Assembly (NCBI RefSeq): GCF_040819555.1
Contig: NZ_CP161920.1
Coordinates: 2,479,001 to 2,543,000 of the forward strand
Source: Nitratireductor sp. GISD-1A_MAKvit
GTDB lineage: Bacteria > Pseudomonadota > Alphaproteobacteria > Rhizobiales > Rhizobiaceae
Reading direction: 5' to 3'
DNA length: 64,000 nt
Below, piece by piece: positions 36,325 to 47,140 of this stretch (position 1 is the first letter of the stretch; the number at the start of each line of letters is the position of its first letter). Made by a program: the position numbers and the translations under genes. The notes under the pieces are model-generated. The model saw nothing but the letters and a program-made list of their open reading frames with translations, made no database searches and was not told the origin of the DNA.

Positions 36325-37134
36325 TCAGCGCGTTGGAGACACGCGGATCACCGTCCCCCATGGATCCGCGACTTCCTTCTCAGCCGTTGCATTCCTGCTC
36401 TTCAGTTCAATCCAGGAGAGGCCCGTGCGGTTCGGGTTGCGCTGGCCGGCCCCGGCACTGCGCCAGCTGTTTGCGCCAATGTGATGATGATATCCGCCCG
36501 TCGCCAGAAACACCGCCTGTGATCCATAGCGCGCCATCGTGTCGAACCCCTGCGCCTCGTGCCACCAGGTTTCCGCCACTCCCCGATCGCCAACGCGCAG
36601 ATGCACATGGCCGATCACCGTGTTTTCCGGCGCACCGTGCCAGCCAGCATCGTCTTGCGATAGCGTGGAAAGCAGGCTGCCGAAATCGAGCGGTTCGGTC
36701 GCCATCGCAATGCCGTCGTCGTTCCTCGTCCAGCTATCGGGAGCACGGTCTGCATAGATTTCGATCCCGTTGCCTTCCGGGTCCGAAAGATAAAGCGCTT
36801 CGCTGACCAGATGATCGGAGGCGCCCTCAATCCGCAAGCCATTGTCCCGCGCAAAGAGCGACCAGCGTGCCAGATCAGTCCGCTGCGGCAGCAGAAACGC
36901 CGTGTGAAAGAGCCCGGCCTCGCGCGGACTGTCCGGCTCGGCAGAACGGTCCTCGGAGATCTCCATCAGGGTGCGGCCGCCAACCCCCAGCGCAATCGCA
37001 CCGCCCTCACCGTCCATCTCCCGAAGGCCGAGAATGTCCGCGTAGAACGCTGCCAGTTTCTGCGCGTCACGTGCTTTCAGGCCGACACGGCCGATGCTTA
37101 CCGGCGCGGTCGCTGCAAAGGGAACACCACTCAT
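36325..37134 (-). CDS. Two-domain VOC family protein (catechol-2,3-dioxygenase-like)
   Basis: Vicinal-oxygen-chelate protein (269 aa) with two tandem glyoxalase-like modules. The first starts with SIGRVGLKARDAQKLAAFYADILGL and holds metal-ligand candidates in GLFHTAFLLP and the glutamate of DPEGNGIEIYADR. The second starts at VIGHVHLRVGD and includes GGYHHHIGANSWRS. The layout matches the CatE/COG2514 group, often labelled extradiol dioxygenase or glyoxalase. The substrate is unknown; no aromatic degradation genes surround it. Confidence 0.8.
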   Translation of the reverse strand: MSGVPFAATAPVSIGRVGLKARDAQKLAAFYADILGLREMDGEGGAIALGVGGRTLMEISEDRSAEPDSPREAGLFHTAFLLPQRTDLARWSLFARDNGLRIEGASDHLVSEALYLSDPEGNGIEIYADRAPDSWTRNDDGIAMATEPLDFGSLLSTLSQDDAGWHGAPENTVIGHVHLRVGDRGVAETWWHEAQGFDTMARYGSQAVFLATGGYHHHIGANSWRSAGAGQRNPNRTGLSWIELKSRNATAEKEVADPWGTVIRVSPTR

Positions 37135-37340
37135 TGCCAGAACTCCATTGAAACCGATGGCTTGCCGATCCGGCTGCCCACCGTTTGCTTCTGCGGAAAG
37201 TGGCGCGGCCTTGTCTCATGCGCAAGCGCCTGACGGGCGAACACTTCGTTCACCGATGCGGATACAATCACAAAAAAATCGTTCGAAATATCGACAATTT
37301 TTGCCACAACCTCCCCGAGCGCTTGCATGGCACGGAGACG

Positions 37341-37907
37341 ATGGCTACATGGCCGGCCATGAAAGCTTCAGACGCCGATATCCTCATCATTCCCGGTTAC
37401 ACGAATTCCGGGCCCGATCACTGGCAGACCCGCTGGCAGTCCCGGCTGAAATCGGCGCGGCGCGTCGAGCAGGAAGCGTGGTCGAAGCCGGTGCGCGACG
37501 ACTGGGTCGCCAATGTCGTCAAGGCCGTCAACGAAGCGGAAAAACCGGTCGTTCTCGTCGCCCATTCTCTGGGCGTTGCCACAGCCGTTCAGGCCATTCC
37601 GGAATTCACAAAACCGGTGGCGGGTGCATTTTTCGTCGCTCCCCCCGATGTGGCAAACAGCAAGATCCGGCCAAAACACCTGATGACCTTCGGGCCCTAC
37701 CCCCGCAATCCCCTGCCGTTTCCGTCCATCACCATCGCGAGCCGAAACGACCATTTCTGTGCCTTCGAGGTTGCCGAAGACATTGCTGCCGCGTGGGGTT
37801 CGCTATTTCTGGATGCCGGAGAGTCCGGTCACATCAATGCCGAATCGGGGTTCGGCCCATGGCCGGAAGGTTCGATGACCTTCGCCAAGTTCCTGCAGCA
37901 GCTTTGA
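37341..37907 (+). CDS. RBBP9/YdeN-type serine hydrolase
   Basis: Small alpha/beta hydrolase (188 aa) of the RBBP9/YdeN family. It shows the N-terminal ILIIPGYTNSGPDHWQTRWQ signature, nucleophile elbow VAHSLGVATA, the acid in ASRNDHFC and the late histidine in AGESGHINAESGFGPWPEG. Natural substrates of these hydrolases are mostly unknown. The start at 37341 has GGAG four bases upstream; an in-frame ATG 18 bp later is possible. It ends 4 bp before the convergent aldolase gene. Confidence 0.85.
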   Translation: MATWPAMKASDADILIIPGYTNSGPDHWQTRWQSRLKSARRVEQEAWSKPVRDDWVANVVKAVNEAEKPVVLVAHSLGVATAVQAIPEFTKPVAGAFFVAPPDVANSKIRPKHLMTFGPYPRNPLPFPSITIASRNDHFCAFEVAEDIAAAWGSLFLDAGESGHINAESGFGPWPEGSMTFAKFLQQL

Positions 37908-37911
37908 GCGT

Positions 37912-38694
37912 TCAGCTCCCGATGGAATCGCGCGCCGCAGACAGCATGGACGCGGCGCCTTGCGTCATGTAATCGGCCTCCGCCCCCATGGCGAAAAACC
38001 GGAACCCCATGGCATAGAACCTCCCCACGAGTGTCGGGTCCACCACATAGATGGCGGCATGTTTGCCTGCGGTCCTCGCCTTTGCCGCGATGGAGGTGAT
38101 GGCGGGCATCATCTCCTCAAGCGCCGGATCGACCGTGTCTCCATTCGACCAGGCAATGGAAAAATCCGACGGGCCGACGAGCACCCCGTCAATGCCTTCC
38201 ACGCCCAGAATGTCGTCGAGCAGCGAAAATGCCTGTCGCGTTTCAACCATCGCGAAAGCAAGCGTGGCGGCATTGGCCGTGCCGAGCCAGTTCTGCCCGT
38301 CGGATGCACCGGTGCGTGACATTGCAAAGCCCGGGCCCCATGAGCGCAGCCCCACGGGGGGATATTTCATGGCTTCGGCAAAGGCCTTTGCATCCTCCAC
38401 CGTGTTCACCATGGGCGCGATCACCGCTTCTGCGCCCATGTCGAGCGCACGGCTGGCCATGTCGAACCGGCCCACTGGAATGCGAACCACCGCATGTTTG
38501 CGGTGAAATCGAATTCCCGCCACGCCACGCAACACGCTGTCTTCGTGGTGACCGCCATGCTGCATGTCGAGCGTGACAGCGCCGAAATCCAGACCGGCAA
38601 TGGTTTCAACCGTCTGCGAATCGGGAATCAGAGACCAGGCGGAGAACACGGCCTCCCCTGCCTCAAGCCGCGTGGCGAGCGAAGAGAACGGCAA
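37912..38694 (-). CDS. HpcH/HpaI family class II aldolase
   Basis: Metal-dependent pyruvate-type aldolase (260 aa) that cleaves or forms 4-hydroxy-2-oxo acids. The family path is visible: FGAVTLDMQHGGHHEDSVLR, VVRIPVGRFDMASRALDMGA with the catalytic arginine, APMVNTVEDAKAF, the metal-binding glutamate in FAMVETRQAF and aspartate in VLVGPSDFSIAWS. The exact substrate is not determinable. It starts 2 bp after the stop of the ATP synthase zeta subunit gene on the same strand, so they are probably co-transcribed although unrelated in function. Confidence 0.85.
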   Translation of the reverse strand: MPFSSLATRLEAGEAVFSAWSLIPDSQTVETIAGLDFGAVTLDMQHGGHHEDSVLRGVAGIRFHRKHAVVRIPVGRFDMASRALDMGAEAVIAPMVNTVEDAKAFAEAMKYPPVGLRSWGPGFAMSRTGASDGQNWLGTANAATLAFAMVETRQAFSLLDDILGVEGIDGVLVGPSDFSIAWSNGDTVDPALEEMMPAITSIAAKARTAGKHAAIYVVDPTLVGRFYAMGFRFFAMGAEADYMTQGAASMLSAARDSIGS

Positions 38695-38696
38695 GG

Positions 38697-39020
38697 CTAT
38701 TCGCCGTCCTTGATCTGCTCAAGCGCAGTGGCGAGCAGTTCATCCATGGTGCGGCGGATCTGGTGGTCGGAAAGCTCGACGCCGGCGGCGTCGAAATCCT
38801 TGCGCACCTTGCGGAAAACATCATCGTCTCCGGCTTCCTCGAAGTCGGCATTCATCACTTCGCGCGCATAGGCTTCGGCTTCCTCACCGCTCTTGCCGAG
38901 CTTTTCGGCTGCCCATTCACCAAGCATCCGGTTGCGGCGTGCCATGGCCTTGAACTTCTGTGTCTCGTCGTGAACGAACTTGTTCTCGAAAGCGTCTTCA
39001 CGGTCTTTCATGTTTGCCAT
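38697..39020 (-). CDS. F1-ATPase inhibitor zeta subunit (DUF1476)
   Basis: Alphaproteobacterial inhibitor of F1F0-ATP synthase (107 aa), which blocks ATP hydrolysis by inserting its N-terminus into F1. The diagnostic N-terminus [20 protein letters not shown] is followed by a four-helix bundle ([20 protein letters not shown]). The start at 39020 is set by GGAGGA about 8 nt upstream; the frame is open further upstream through a palindrome. It is found only in alphaproteobacteria, which supports the taxonomic placement of this window. Confidence 0.92.
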   Translation of the reverse strand: MANMKDREDAFENKFVHDETQKFKAMARRNRMLGEWAAEKLGKSGEEAEAYAREVMNADFEEAGDDDVFRKVRKDFDAAGVELSDHQIRRTMDELLATALEQIKDGE

Positions 39021-39039
39021 TCGCAAATCCTCCGGCACG

Positions 39040-39058
39040 TGCATCGCCTGGCGATGCA
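39040..39058. promoter_or_regulatory. Perfect palindrome upstream of the zeta subunit gene
   Basis: TGCATCGCC (39040-39048) and GGCGATGCA (39050-39058) are exact reverse complements around a single T. The site lies 20 bp before the zeta subunit start codon, just outside the ribosome site. A one-base loop cannot fold as a simple RNA hairpin tip, so a protein operator is more likely than an RNA element. No regulator is known to me for it. Confidence 0.4.
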
Positions 39059-39291
39059 AAAACAACTGGTTGGAAAGCAGAAACCAGATGCCCAGCCCCG
39101 GGTCAATACGCTCATTGGGCGCATTCTCGCTTTGCCTGGTCCGTCACAAACACGTTGGCATTCGCAAATGGCAATTGTGGTATGGGTGGGTTTGCGCTAG
39201 AGACCCCGTGAAACAACGCATCTTTGTAACTGCCGCATTGCGGAACTTCCGCACGAAGTTTCCCTGTCTAGGCAACGGACCAGGAAAAGCC

Positions 39292-40080
39292 ATGAACCGT
39301 CGTCGCCGCATTTATGAGGGCAAGGCCAAGATTCTCTATGAAGGCCCCGAGCCCGGCACCTTGATCCAGTTCTTCAAGGACGACGCCACAGCCTTCAACA
39401 AGAAGAAGCACGAGATTGTCGATGGCAAGGGCGTGCTCAACAACCGCATCTCCGAATACATATTCGAACACCTGAACCGTATCGGCATTCCGACGCATTT
39501 CATTCGCCGCCTCAACATGCGTGAACAGCTGATCAAGGAAGTGGAGATCATTCCGCTGGAGATCGTGGTGCGCAACATCGCCGCCGGTTCGCTTGCAAAA
39601 CGTCTCGGTCTTGAGGAAGGCACGGTTCTGCCGCGTTCCATCATCGAATTCTATTACAAGGCCGATGCGCTGGACGATCCGATGGTGTCGGAAGAGCATG
39701 TCACGGCGTTCGGCTGGGCAAGCCCGGCAGAGATCGACGACATGATGGCGCTTGCCATCCGCGTCAACGACTTCCTGACCGGTCTTTTCCTCGGTGTCGG
39801 CATCCAGCTCGTCGATTTCAAGATCGAGTGCGGCCGGCTTTGGGAAAACGACATGATGCGGATTGTCGTTGCCGACGAGATTTCGCCTGATTCCTGCCGC
39901 CTGTGGGACACCACCACCCAGGACAAGATGGACAAGGACCGCTTCCGCCGCGACATGGGCGGGCTTGTCGAAGCCTATCAGGAGGTCGCGCGGCGTCTCG
40001 GAATCATGAACGAGAACGAGCCACCCCGGGGGACCGGGCCCGTGCTCGTATCTTCTAAGGACAACAAGACGCGCCACTAG
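39292..40080 (+). CDS. purC: SAICAR synthetase
   Basis: Ligates aspartate to CAIR with ATP in purine synthesis (262 aa). Family landmarks: [60 protein letters not shown] and [12 protein letters not shown]. The start at 39292 is preceded by AGGAAAA. purS begins 29 bp downstream, giving the purC-purS-purQ order seen in rhizobia. The frame is open upstream for about 100 codons but shows no conserved sequence there. Confidence 0.96.
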   Translation: MNRRRRIYEGKAKILYEGPEPGTLIQFFKDDATAFNKKKHEIVDGKGVLNNRISEYIFEHLNRIGIPTHFIRRLNMREQLIKEVEIIPLEIVVRNIAAGSLAKRLGLEEGTVLPRSIIEFYYKADALDDPMVSEEHVTAFGWASPAEIDDMMALAIRVNDFLTGLFLGVGIQLVDFKIECGRLWENDMMRIVVADEISPDSCRLWDTTTQDKMDKDRFRRDMGGLVEAYQEVARRLGIMNENEPPRGTGPVLVSSKDNKTRH

Positions 40081-40109
40081 GCAGCGTCCGGAAAATCAGG
40101 AGCACAAAC

Positions 40110-40352
40110 GTGATCAAGGCCCGCGTCACCGTGACGTTGAAGAACGGCGTTCTGGACCCGCAGGGAAAAGCCATTGAAGGCGCGCTCGACGCGCTCGGCT
40201 TTTCCGATGTCGGCTCCGTGCGTCAGGGCAAGGTCTTCGACCTGGAGCTTGAAGGCTCCGACAAGGCCAAGGCTGAGAGCGACCTCAACGCCATGTGCGA
40301 AAAGCTTCTGGCGAATACGGTGATTGAAGACTACACTATCTCCGTTACCTGA
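40110..40352 (+). CDS. purS: Phosphoribosylformylglycinamidine synthase, PurS subunit
   Basis: Small structural subunit (80 aa) of the three-part FGAM synthase, bridging PurQ and PurL. Sequence MIKARVTVTLKNGVLDPQGK and ALDALGFSDVGSVRQGKVF are typical. Translation starts at GTG with an AGGAG upstream. Its presence means FGAM synthesis here uses separate PurS, PurQ and PurL chains, in agreement with the short 731-residue PurL encoded about 2.3 kb downstream. Confidence 0.95.
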   Translation: MIKARVTVTLKNGVLDPQGKAIEGALDALGFSDVGSVRQGKVFDLELEGSDKAKAESDLNAMCEKLLANTVIEDYTISVT

Positions 40353-40375
40353 GGTTGTGGAGACGGAGACACATC

Positions 40376-40651
40376 ATGGCGGAGGCGACGAACGAGTTCA
40401 TGTACGAACTGCTCAAAAAAATGCAGGAGCGGTTTGACAAGATCGATTTCGCCTTGAGCGACATAAAGGCCGAGGTGAACAATCTGAGGGGGAGCATGGT
40501 CGCAATGCATGGCGACATCCATAATATCTATGGCACGCTCGCGCGTCAGGATCAGCGCCTTGACCGCATAGAACGCCGCCTCGAACTCCGTGAACTGGCC
40601 GAAGGCCCGCAAAAACCCTACGATCCAAGCCCGAGCGATCAGTCCCCATGA
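40376..40651 (+). CDS. Small coiled-coil protein between purS and purQ
   Basis: A 91-residue, highly charged protein with heptad-like spacing ([40 protein letters not shown]) and a disordered proline-containing tail. It is probably an oligomeric coiled coil. It begins 24 bp after purS and its stop overlaps the purQ start (ATGA), so it is translationally tied to purine synthesis subunits. I know of no assigned function; comparable small ORFs lie here in some rhizobial genomes. GGAGAC sites upstream support the start at 40376. Confidence 0.72.
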   Translation: MAEATNEFMYELLKKMQERFDKIDFALSDIKAEVNNLRGSMVAMHGDIHNIYGTLARQDQRLDRIERRLELRELAEGPQKPYDPSPSDQSP

Positions 40652-41317
40652 AATCAGCCATCATCCAGCTTCCCGGCCTCAATCGCGACCGCGACATGAT
40701 TGCAGCGCTCACCAGAATTTCCGGAAAGGCGCCGATCACCGTCTGGCAGACTGAAACAGAACTTCCCGATGTCGATCTGGTGGTCATTCCCGGCGGTTTT
40801 TCCTATGGTGATTATCTGCGCTGCGGCGCCATTGCCGCGCGCATGCCGGTCATGCAGGGCCGTGGCCGAGAAAGCCCGCAGGGGCGTGCTCGTCATGGGT
40901 GTGTGCAACGGATTCCAGGTCCTGCTCGAAATGGGCCTCCTGCCCGGCGCGCTCATGCGCAACGCGTCGCTGAAATTCGTCTGCCGCGAAGTCAGGCTCG
41001 AAGTCACCAACGCCAACACCGCCTTCACGCGCGGTTATCAACAGGGCCAGATCATCCGTTGCCCCGTCGCCCATCACGACGGCAATTATTTTGCCGATAC
41101 CGAGACACTCGGGCGCATCGAGGGCGAAGGCCAGGTTACCTTCCGCTATGCCGAAGGCACCAATCCCAATGGTTCGGTCAACGACATTGCCGGCATTGTC
41201 AGCAAGAGCGGCAATGTGCTTGGCATGATGCCGCACCCGGAAAACCTGATCGAAGCCGCCCATGGTGGCGATGACGGGCGCGCGCTTTTCGCAGGCCTGT
41301 TAGAGAAAGCCGCCTGA
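40648..41317 (+). CDS. purQ: Phosphoribosylformylglycinamidine synthase, PurQ glutaminase subunit (one-base frameshift)
   Basis: Glutaminase subunit of FGAM synthase. The N-terminal part [17 protein letters not shown] through [20 protein letters not shown] reads in one frame; the rest, with the nucleophile cysteine in [20 protein letters not shown] and the histidine of [10 protein letters not shown], reads in the next. The break is at the G run 40857-40859: deleting one G gives [18 protein letters not shown] and a 222-residue protein of standard length. The enzyme is needed for purine synthesis, so a sequence error is the simplest explanation. It overlaps the coiled-coil gene upstream and the lipoprotein gene downstream. 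Confidence 0.92.
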
Positions 41318-41745
41318 TGGAGCGTGCCGGAGCTTTTGGTCTTCCATCACCCCGAAGCTTTCGCCTCGCGCTGATCGCTCCCGTTCTGGCACTGGCAGCC
41401 TGTCAGACAGAACCGATGGGCGGTCCTCTCAGTCTTCAGGTCGGCGCCCCCAGTCCGGTCGCGGCCCTGCAGAACATCAACAGCAATGGCGCCAAATGCT
41501 GGATGCGTTCCGGTGACCGACGTTTTCGCGATCTGCACATGATCCCCGAGCTCGACACGCGTGTGGGGCGACCGCGCCTCCTCATCATGCGCAGCAAGAA
41601 ACAACAGGGCCTGCCCCTGCTCGTGATCGAGGCCTCCGGCCCGCCGACCCGGGTTTACACTTATGGCCCGCTTGCCTCCACCCGCGCCGGCGCGCAGATC
41701 AATGCCGACATCATGCGCTGGTCGTCCGGTGCATCCGGTTGCTGA
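41317..41745 (+). CDS. Putative lipoprotein
   Basis: A 142-residue exported protein. The N-terminus RLALIAPVLALAAC is a lipoprotein signal with lipobox LAAC, so the mature protein would be anchored by its cysteine. The remainder contains SNGAKCWMRSGDRRFRDLHMIPELD and a second half with no recognised motif. The start ATG overlaps the purQ stop by one base, so it is read from the purine transcript. Function unknown. Confidence 0.72.
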   Translation: MERAGAFGLPSPRSFRLALIAPVLALAACQTEPMGGPLSLQVGAPSPVAALQNINSNGAKCWMRSGDRRFRDLHMIPELDTRVGRPRLLIMRSKKQQGLPLLVIEASGPPTRVYTYGPLASTRAGAQINADIMRWSSGASGC

Positions 41746-41874
41746 AAGACAGCTCAGACACCGCCTGATTGATAAATTGCCATAAAACGGCAGTTAAATC
41801 GCTTTAGGTCTAAACCTTAAATTTAGATTCAAAAACTATTGCAAGCGTTCCGTCTATGTTTCCGGGGGTTTCCC

Positions 41875-42513
41875 ATGGCTAAAATTCTGAATGTTACCGG
41901 CCTTTTCGTCGGTCTGGCCGCTCTCATTCTGCAATTCGGCCTGACCCTCACCTCGTCCATGGAGGCGGGGCGCAGCCTTGTCGGCTCCGTCGTGTTCTTT
42001 TTCTCGTTCTTCACAATTCTCACCAACATCCTTGTGGTGCTGGTTCATATGGCAGCGCTGACGGGCCGTCTGCGTTTTTTCAGCCAAGCCTGGGTCCGCG
42101 CCGGTGTCGCGGTGGCCATCACCGTGGTGGCCATCATCTACTGGCTCCTTCTGTCGGCGCTTTGGCAGCCGAAGGGGCTTTTCCTGCTCTGTGATGTCAC
42201 CCTTCACTACATCGCGCCGACAATCTATCTCGTATGGTGGCTCAGGGCGGGAGCGGACGGCACGCTCACCTGGCGCCATGTGCCGCTCTTTGTCGTCTAT
42301 CCGCTGGTCTACTCGGTCTATGTGCTGATGCGCGCGCCGATCGCGGGCGAGGTCCCCTACCCGTTCCTCGACGTGGAGATGCATGGCTGGCCGAGTGTGC
42401 TCGTCACCATGGGAGCCATCCTCCTCACCTTCGTCTTTCTGGGACGCGTTGCCGTCATGGCCGACCGCATGATGGCAGGCGTCAGGCCCAACCGGTACGA
42501 TAAGCCGGTCTAG
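41875..42513 (+). CDS. Pr6Pr-like integral membrane protein
   Basis: Polytopic membrane protein (212 aa, about six helices) resembling the Pr6Pr family: FFSFFTILTNILVVLVHMAA, the helix ending LLLSALWQPKG, DVTLHYIAPTIYLVWWL and VPLFVVYPLVYSVYVLMRAP. Members are bacterial relatives of FAR-17a/AIG1 membrane hydrolases, with unknown roles. An AT-rich stretch precedes it (41770-41850), including the imperfectly spaced repeat TCTAAA/TTTAGA at 41809-41827, probably its promoter region. It sits between the purQ-linked lipoprotein and purL without functional relation. Confidence 0.78.
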   Translation: MAKILNVTGLFVGLAALILQFGLTLTSSMEAGRSLVGSVVFFFSFFTILTNILVVLVHMAALTGRLRFFSQAWVRAGVAVAITVVAIIYWLLLSALWQPKGLFLLCDVTLHYIAPTIYLVWWLRAGADGTLTWRHVPLFVVYPLVYSVYVLMRAPIAGEVPYPFLDVEMHGWPSVLVTMGAILLTFVFLGRVAVMADRMMAGVRPNRYDKPV

Positions 42514-42664
42514 TTCGAACAGGGCGCCGTCGGCGACCCGATCCGCCGTTTCCGGCCCCTGGCTGATGAAAACCGGCAAAGGGAAGTGGATTATCCCGGC
42601 ACAATACTGTAACGCAGGCGCGAGATAGCCTAAGCAACCCCTTTGCAGGGACCGTGCCGACCAC

Positions 42665-44860
<2,196 letters not shown>

Positions 44861-44864
44861 ACCT

Positions 44865-44902
44865 GCGCCCCGGCCAATGTCGGTTTTCATTGGCCGGGGC
44901 GC
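44865..44902 (+). terminator. Long GC-rich stem-loop after purL
   Basis: Two perfect 15-bp arms (44865-44879 and 44888-44902) with an 8-nt loop begin 4 bp after the purL stop. There is no T run, so it may stabilise the 3' end or act in factor-assisted termination rather than as a classical intrinsic terminator. Confidence 0.55.
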
Positions 44903-45010
44903 CGGGGCGACACCGCGCCTCTCCTCCACCTTCCGCCTCATGATTGACCTTCTCTCCCGGAAGCGCCATATCTCGGGGAAACATGGATTGATTTGGAGAA
45001 TCGCCACCTC

Positions 45011-45244
45011 ATGGCTATGAACGCTGCCGATATCGAACGCCTGATCAAGGAAGGCATTCCGGACGCAAAGGTCACGATCCGTGACCTCGCCGGAGACGGT
45101 GATCATTATGCAGCGGAAGTGGTGGCGGAAAGCTTCCGTGGCAAGTCTCGTGTGCAGCAGCACCAGATGGTCTACAATGCGCTGAAGGGCAATATGGGTG
45201 GTGCGCTCCATGCGCTCGCGCTTCAGACCAGCGCTCCGGAATGA
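45011..45244 (+). CDS. BolA family protein
   Basis: A 77-residue BolA-type protein: IERLIKEGIPDAKVTIRDLA, the DGDHYAAEVVAESFRGKSRV strand-loop with the conserved histidine, and HQMVYNALKG. BolA proteins form [2Fe-2S]-bridged complexes with monothiol glutaredoxins and take part in iron sensing or cluster delivery. The monothiol glutaredoxin gene lies 110 bp downstream, the classic pairing. The start at 45011 matches the family length; upstream in-frame codons do not. Confidence 0.92.
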   Translation: MAMNAADIERLIKEGIPDAKVTIRDLAGDGDHYAAEVVAESFRGKSRVQQHQMVYNALKGNMGGALHALALQTSAPE

Positions 45245-45354
45245 TCGAGACAAAAAGTTTTCGCCCTGTGACATTGCACCCCGTGAAATGGTGCAATACA
45301 TAACGCTTGGATACTGAAAACCGGGTCTTGACCCCGGCGACATGAGGATTTGCG

Positions 45355-45690
45355 ATGAGCGGCATCAACGAATTCATCGACAACGAAATCAAGAGCAGCG
45401 ACGTTGTCCTTTTCATGAAGGGCACGCCCGGTTTCCCGCAATGCGGTTTCTCGGGCCAGGTCGTTCAGATTCTCGACTATCTCGGGGTCGAGTACAAGGG
45501 CATCAACGTTCTCACCTCCGACGACCTGCGCCAGGGCATCAAGGACTACTCCAACTGGCCCACAATCCCCCAGCTTTACGTCAAGGGAGAGTTCGTCGGC
45601 GGTTGCGATATCATCCGCGAAATGTTCCAGGCCGGCGAGTTGCAGACCCATCTCAGTGAAAAGGGTGTGGCAGCCAAAGGCGCCGCCTGA
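45355..45690 (+). CDS. grxD: Monothiol glutaredoxin, Grx4 type
   Basis: CGFS-type glutaredoxin (111 aa) that binds a glutathione-ligated [2Fe-2S] cluster and works with BolA in iron-sulfur trafficking. The active-site motif PQCGFSGQ has its cysteine at residue 30; other landmarks are FMKGTPGFP, NWPTIPQLYVKGEFVGGCDI. The alanine-rich C-terminus is common in rhizobial members. A strong terminator lies 48 bp downstream, closing the transcript. Confidence 0.95.
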   Translation: MSGINEFIDNEIKSSDVVLFMKGTPGFPQCGFSGQVVQILDYLGVEYKGINVLTSDDLRQGIKDYSNWPTIPQLYVKGEFVGGCDIIREMFQAGELQTHLSEKGVAAKGAA

Positions 45691-45737
45691 TACCGAATTC
45701 GGGATAGAGCCTGCCCGCCGGGTGGCTCCTCACTGAC

Positions 45738-45767
45738 AATGCGCTGGTTTCCGCCAGCGCATTTTTT
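45738..45767 (+). terminator. Intrinsic terminator after grxD
   Basis: AATGCGCTGG (45738-45747) pairs with CCAGCGCATT (45754-45763), followed by a run of T. Confidence 0.88.
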
Positions 45768-45895
45768 CGCGTCGGAGGTTCAATCCGGGATTGTCCCGCA
45801 CCGCGAAGCACATGCATGCCGCGCCGAACCGGGGTGGCGTTTGAGAGCGGTTTCAGGCGTGTCCTGTGATCGCTGGATGTCCGTTGGAGAGAGAT

Positions 45896-47140
45896 ATGGA
45901 AAAACCCGTCACAGATGAAACCCTGAAGCCGCAGAAACCCCTCGGTCGTGCGGAGTTCATCGCTCTGGCGGCGGCACTCATGTCGCTCAATGCGCTTGCT
46001 ATCGACATCATGTTGCCGGCCCTGCAGCAGATCGGCGCTCAGTTGGGTGTCCACGACGAAAATGCGCGCCAGTACATCGTCACTGCCTATCTGGCCGGTC
46101 TTGGTGGCGGTCAGCTGATCTTCGGTCCGGTTTCTGATCGTTTCGGGCGCCGGGCGCCACTCTTCTTCGGCCTCGCGCTCTATGTATCAGCGTCGCTGGT
46201 CGCAGCCTTTTCTCCCGGTTTCGGCGCCATTCTGTTGTTGCGTTTCCTGCAGGGAATCGGAGCTGCCACGACGCGCGTTATCGCTGTTTCAGCCATTCGC
46301 GACGTCTTCGGAGGTCGCCAGATGGCAGAAGTCCTGTCCATGGTCATGATGGTCTTCATGGTCATTCCCGTCATTGCGCCCAGCATCGGACAGCTCATCA
46401 TGATTTTCGGAGACTGGTCCGAGATCTTCATTGCCATGGCTGTGCTTGCGGTCATCTTCGGCGCGTGGGCCGCGTTCCGCCTGCCCGAAACCCTTGCGCC
46501 CGAAAACCGGCGCGAACTGACGTTTTCCTCCATCACCAAGGGTTTTGGCTTCGTCCTCACAAACCGCATCGCGCTTTGCTACACGCTGGCCACCACCAGC
46601 ATATTCGGATCCCTTTTCGGGTTCATCAGCTCCGCGCAGCAGATCTACATCGACACGTTTGATCTCGCCGACTGGTTTCCGATACTGTTTGCCATCGGTG
46701 CTGGCCTGATGGCGATATCCTCTTTCACCAATTCGCGCCTTGTGGGCCGCATCGGCATGCGCCGCCTGTCTCACACGGCACTGGTGGGGTTCACCGCAGT
46801 CAGCCTTGTCTGGCTGGTTCTGGCCGCATTCGGCTACATGCCGTTCGTGCTGTTCTTCGTGCTGTTTTCGGTGGCCATGTTCCAGTTCGGCTGGGTCGGC
46901 GCGAACTTCAATTCCATCGCCATGGAGCCCCTGGGTCACGTCGCCGGAACGGCGGCCGCCACACAGGGCTTTCTCACCACGCTTGGTGGCGGGCTGATCG
47001 GTGCCTTCATCGGCCAGATGTTCGACGGCTCCACCGTCCCGCTGGCCGCCGGTTATTTCATCACCGGGTCAATCGCCATCGTTCTGGTCCTGATCGGCGA
47101 ACGGGGCCGCATGTTCCACGCGGTCAATCAGCCCGTGTAA
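45896..47140 (+). CDS. MFS drug efflux transporter, Bcr/CflA type
   Basis: Major facilitator superfamily proton antiporter (414 aa, 12 helices). Motif A-like [20 protein letters not shown] follows helix 2, and [21 protein letters not shown] is the helix 4 motif of the drug:H+ antiporter-1 group; [20 protein letters not shown] at the N-terminus matches Bcr/CflA proteins. Substrates of the group include bicyclomycin and florfenicol, but specificity cannot be inferred. The start at 45896 has GGAGAG upstream. It converges with ttcA and overlaps it by 17 bp. Confidence 0.9.
   Translation: MEKPVTDETLKPQKPLGRAEFIALAAALMSLNALAIDIMLPALQQIGAQLGVHDENARQYIVTAYLAGLGGGQLIFGPVSDRFGRRAPLFFGLALYVSASLVAAFSPGFGAILLLRFLQGIGAATTRVIAVSAIRDVFGGRQMAEVLSMVMMVFMVIPVIAPSIGQLIMIFGDWSEIFIAMAVLAVIFGAWAAFRLPETLAPENRRELTFSSITKGFGFVLTNRIALCYTLATTSIFGSLFGFISSAQQIYIDTFDLADWFPILFAIGAGLMAISSFTNSRLVGRIGMRRLSHTALVGFTAVSLVWLVLAAFGYMPFVLFFVLFSVAMFQFGWVGANFNSIAMEPLGHVAGTAAATQGFLTTLGGGLIGAFIGQMFDGSTVPLAAGYFITGSIAIVLVLIGERGRMFHAVNQPV

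Noticed and set aside
41809..41827. TCTAAA/TTTAGA inverted repeat as an Irr/ICE iron box
   Set aside because: Orientation and spacing do not match the ICE motif; probably part of an AT-rich promoter region.
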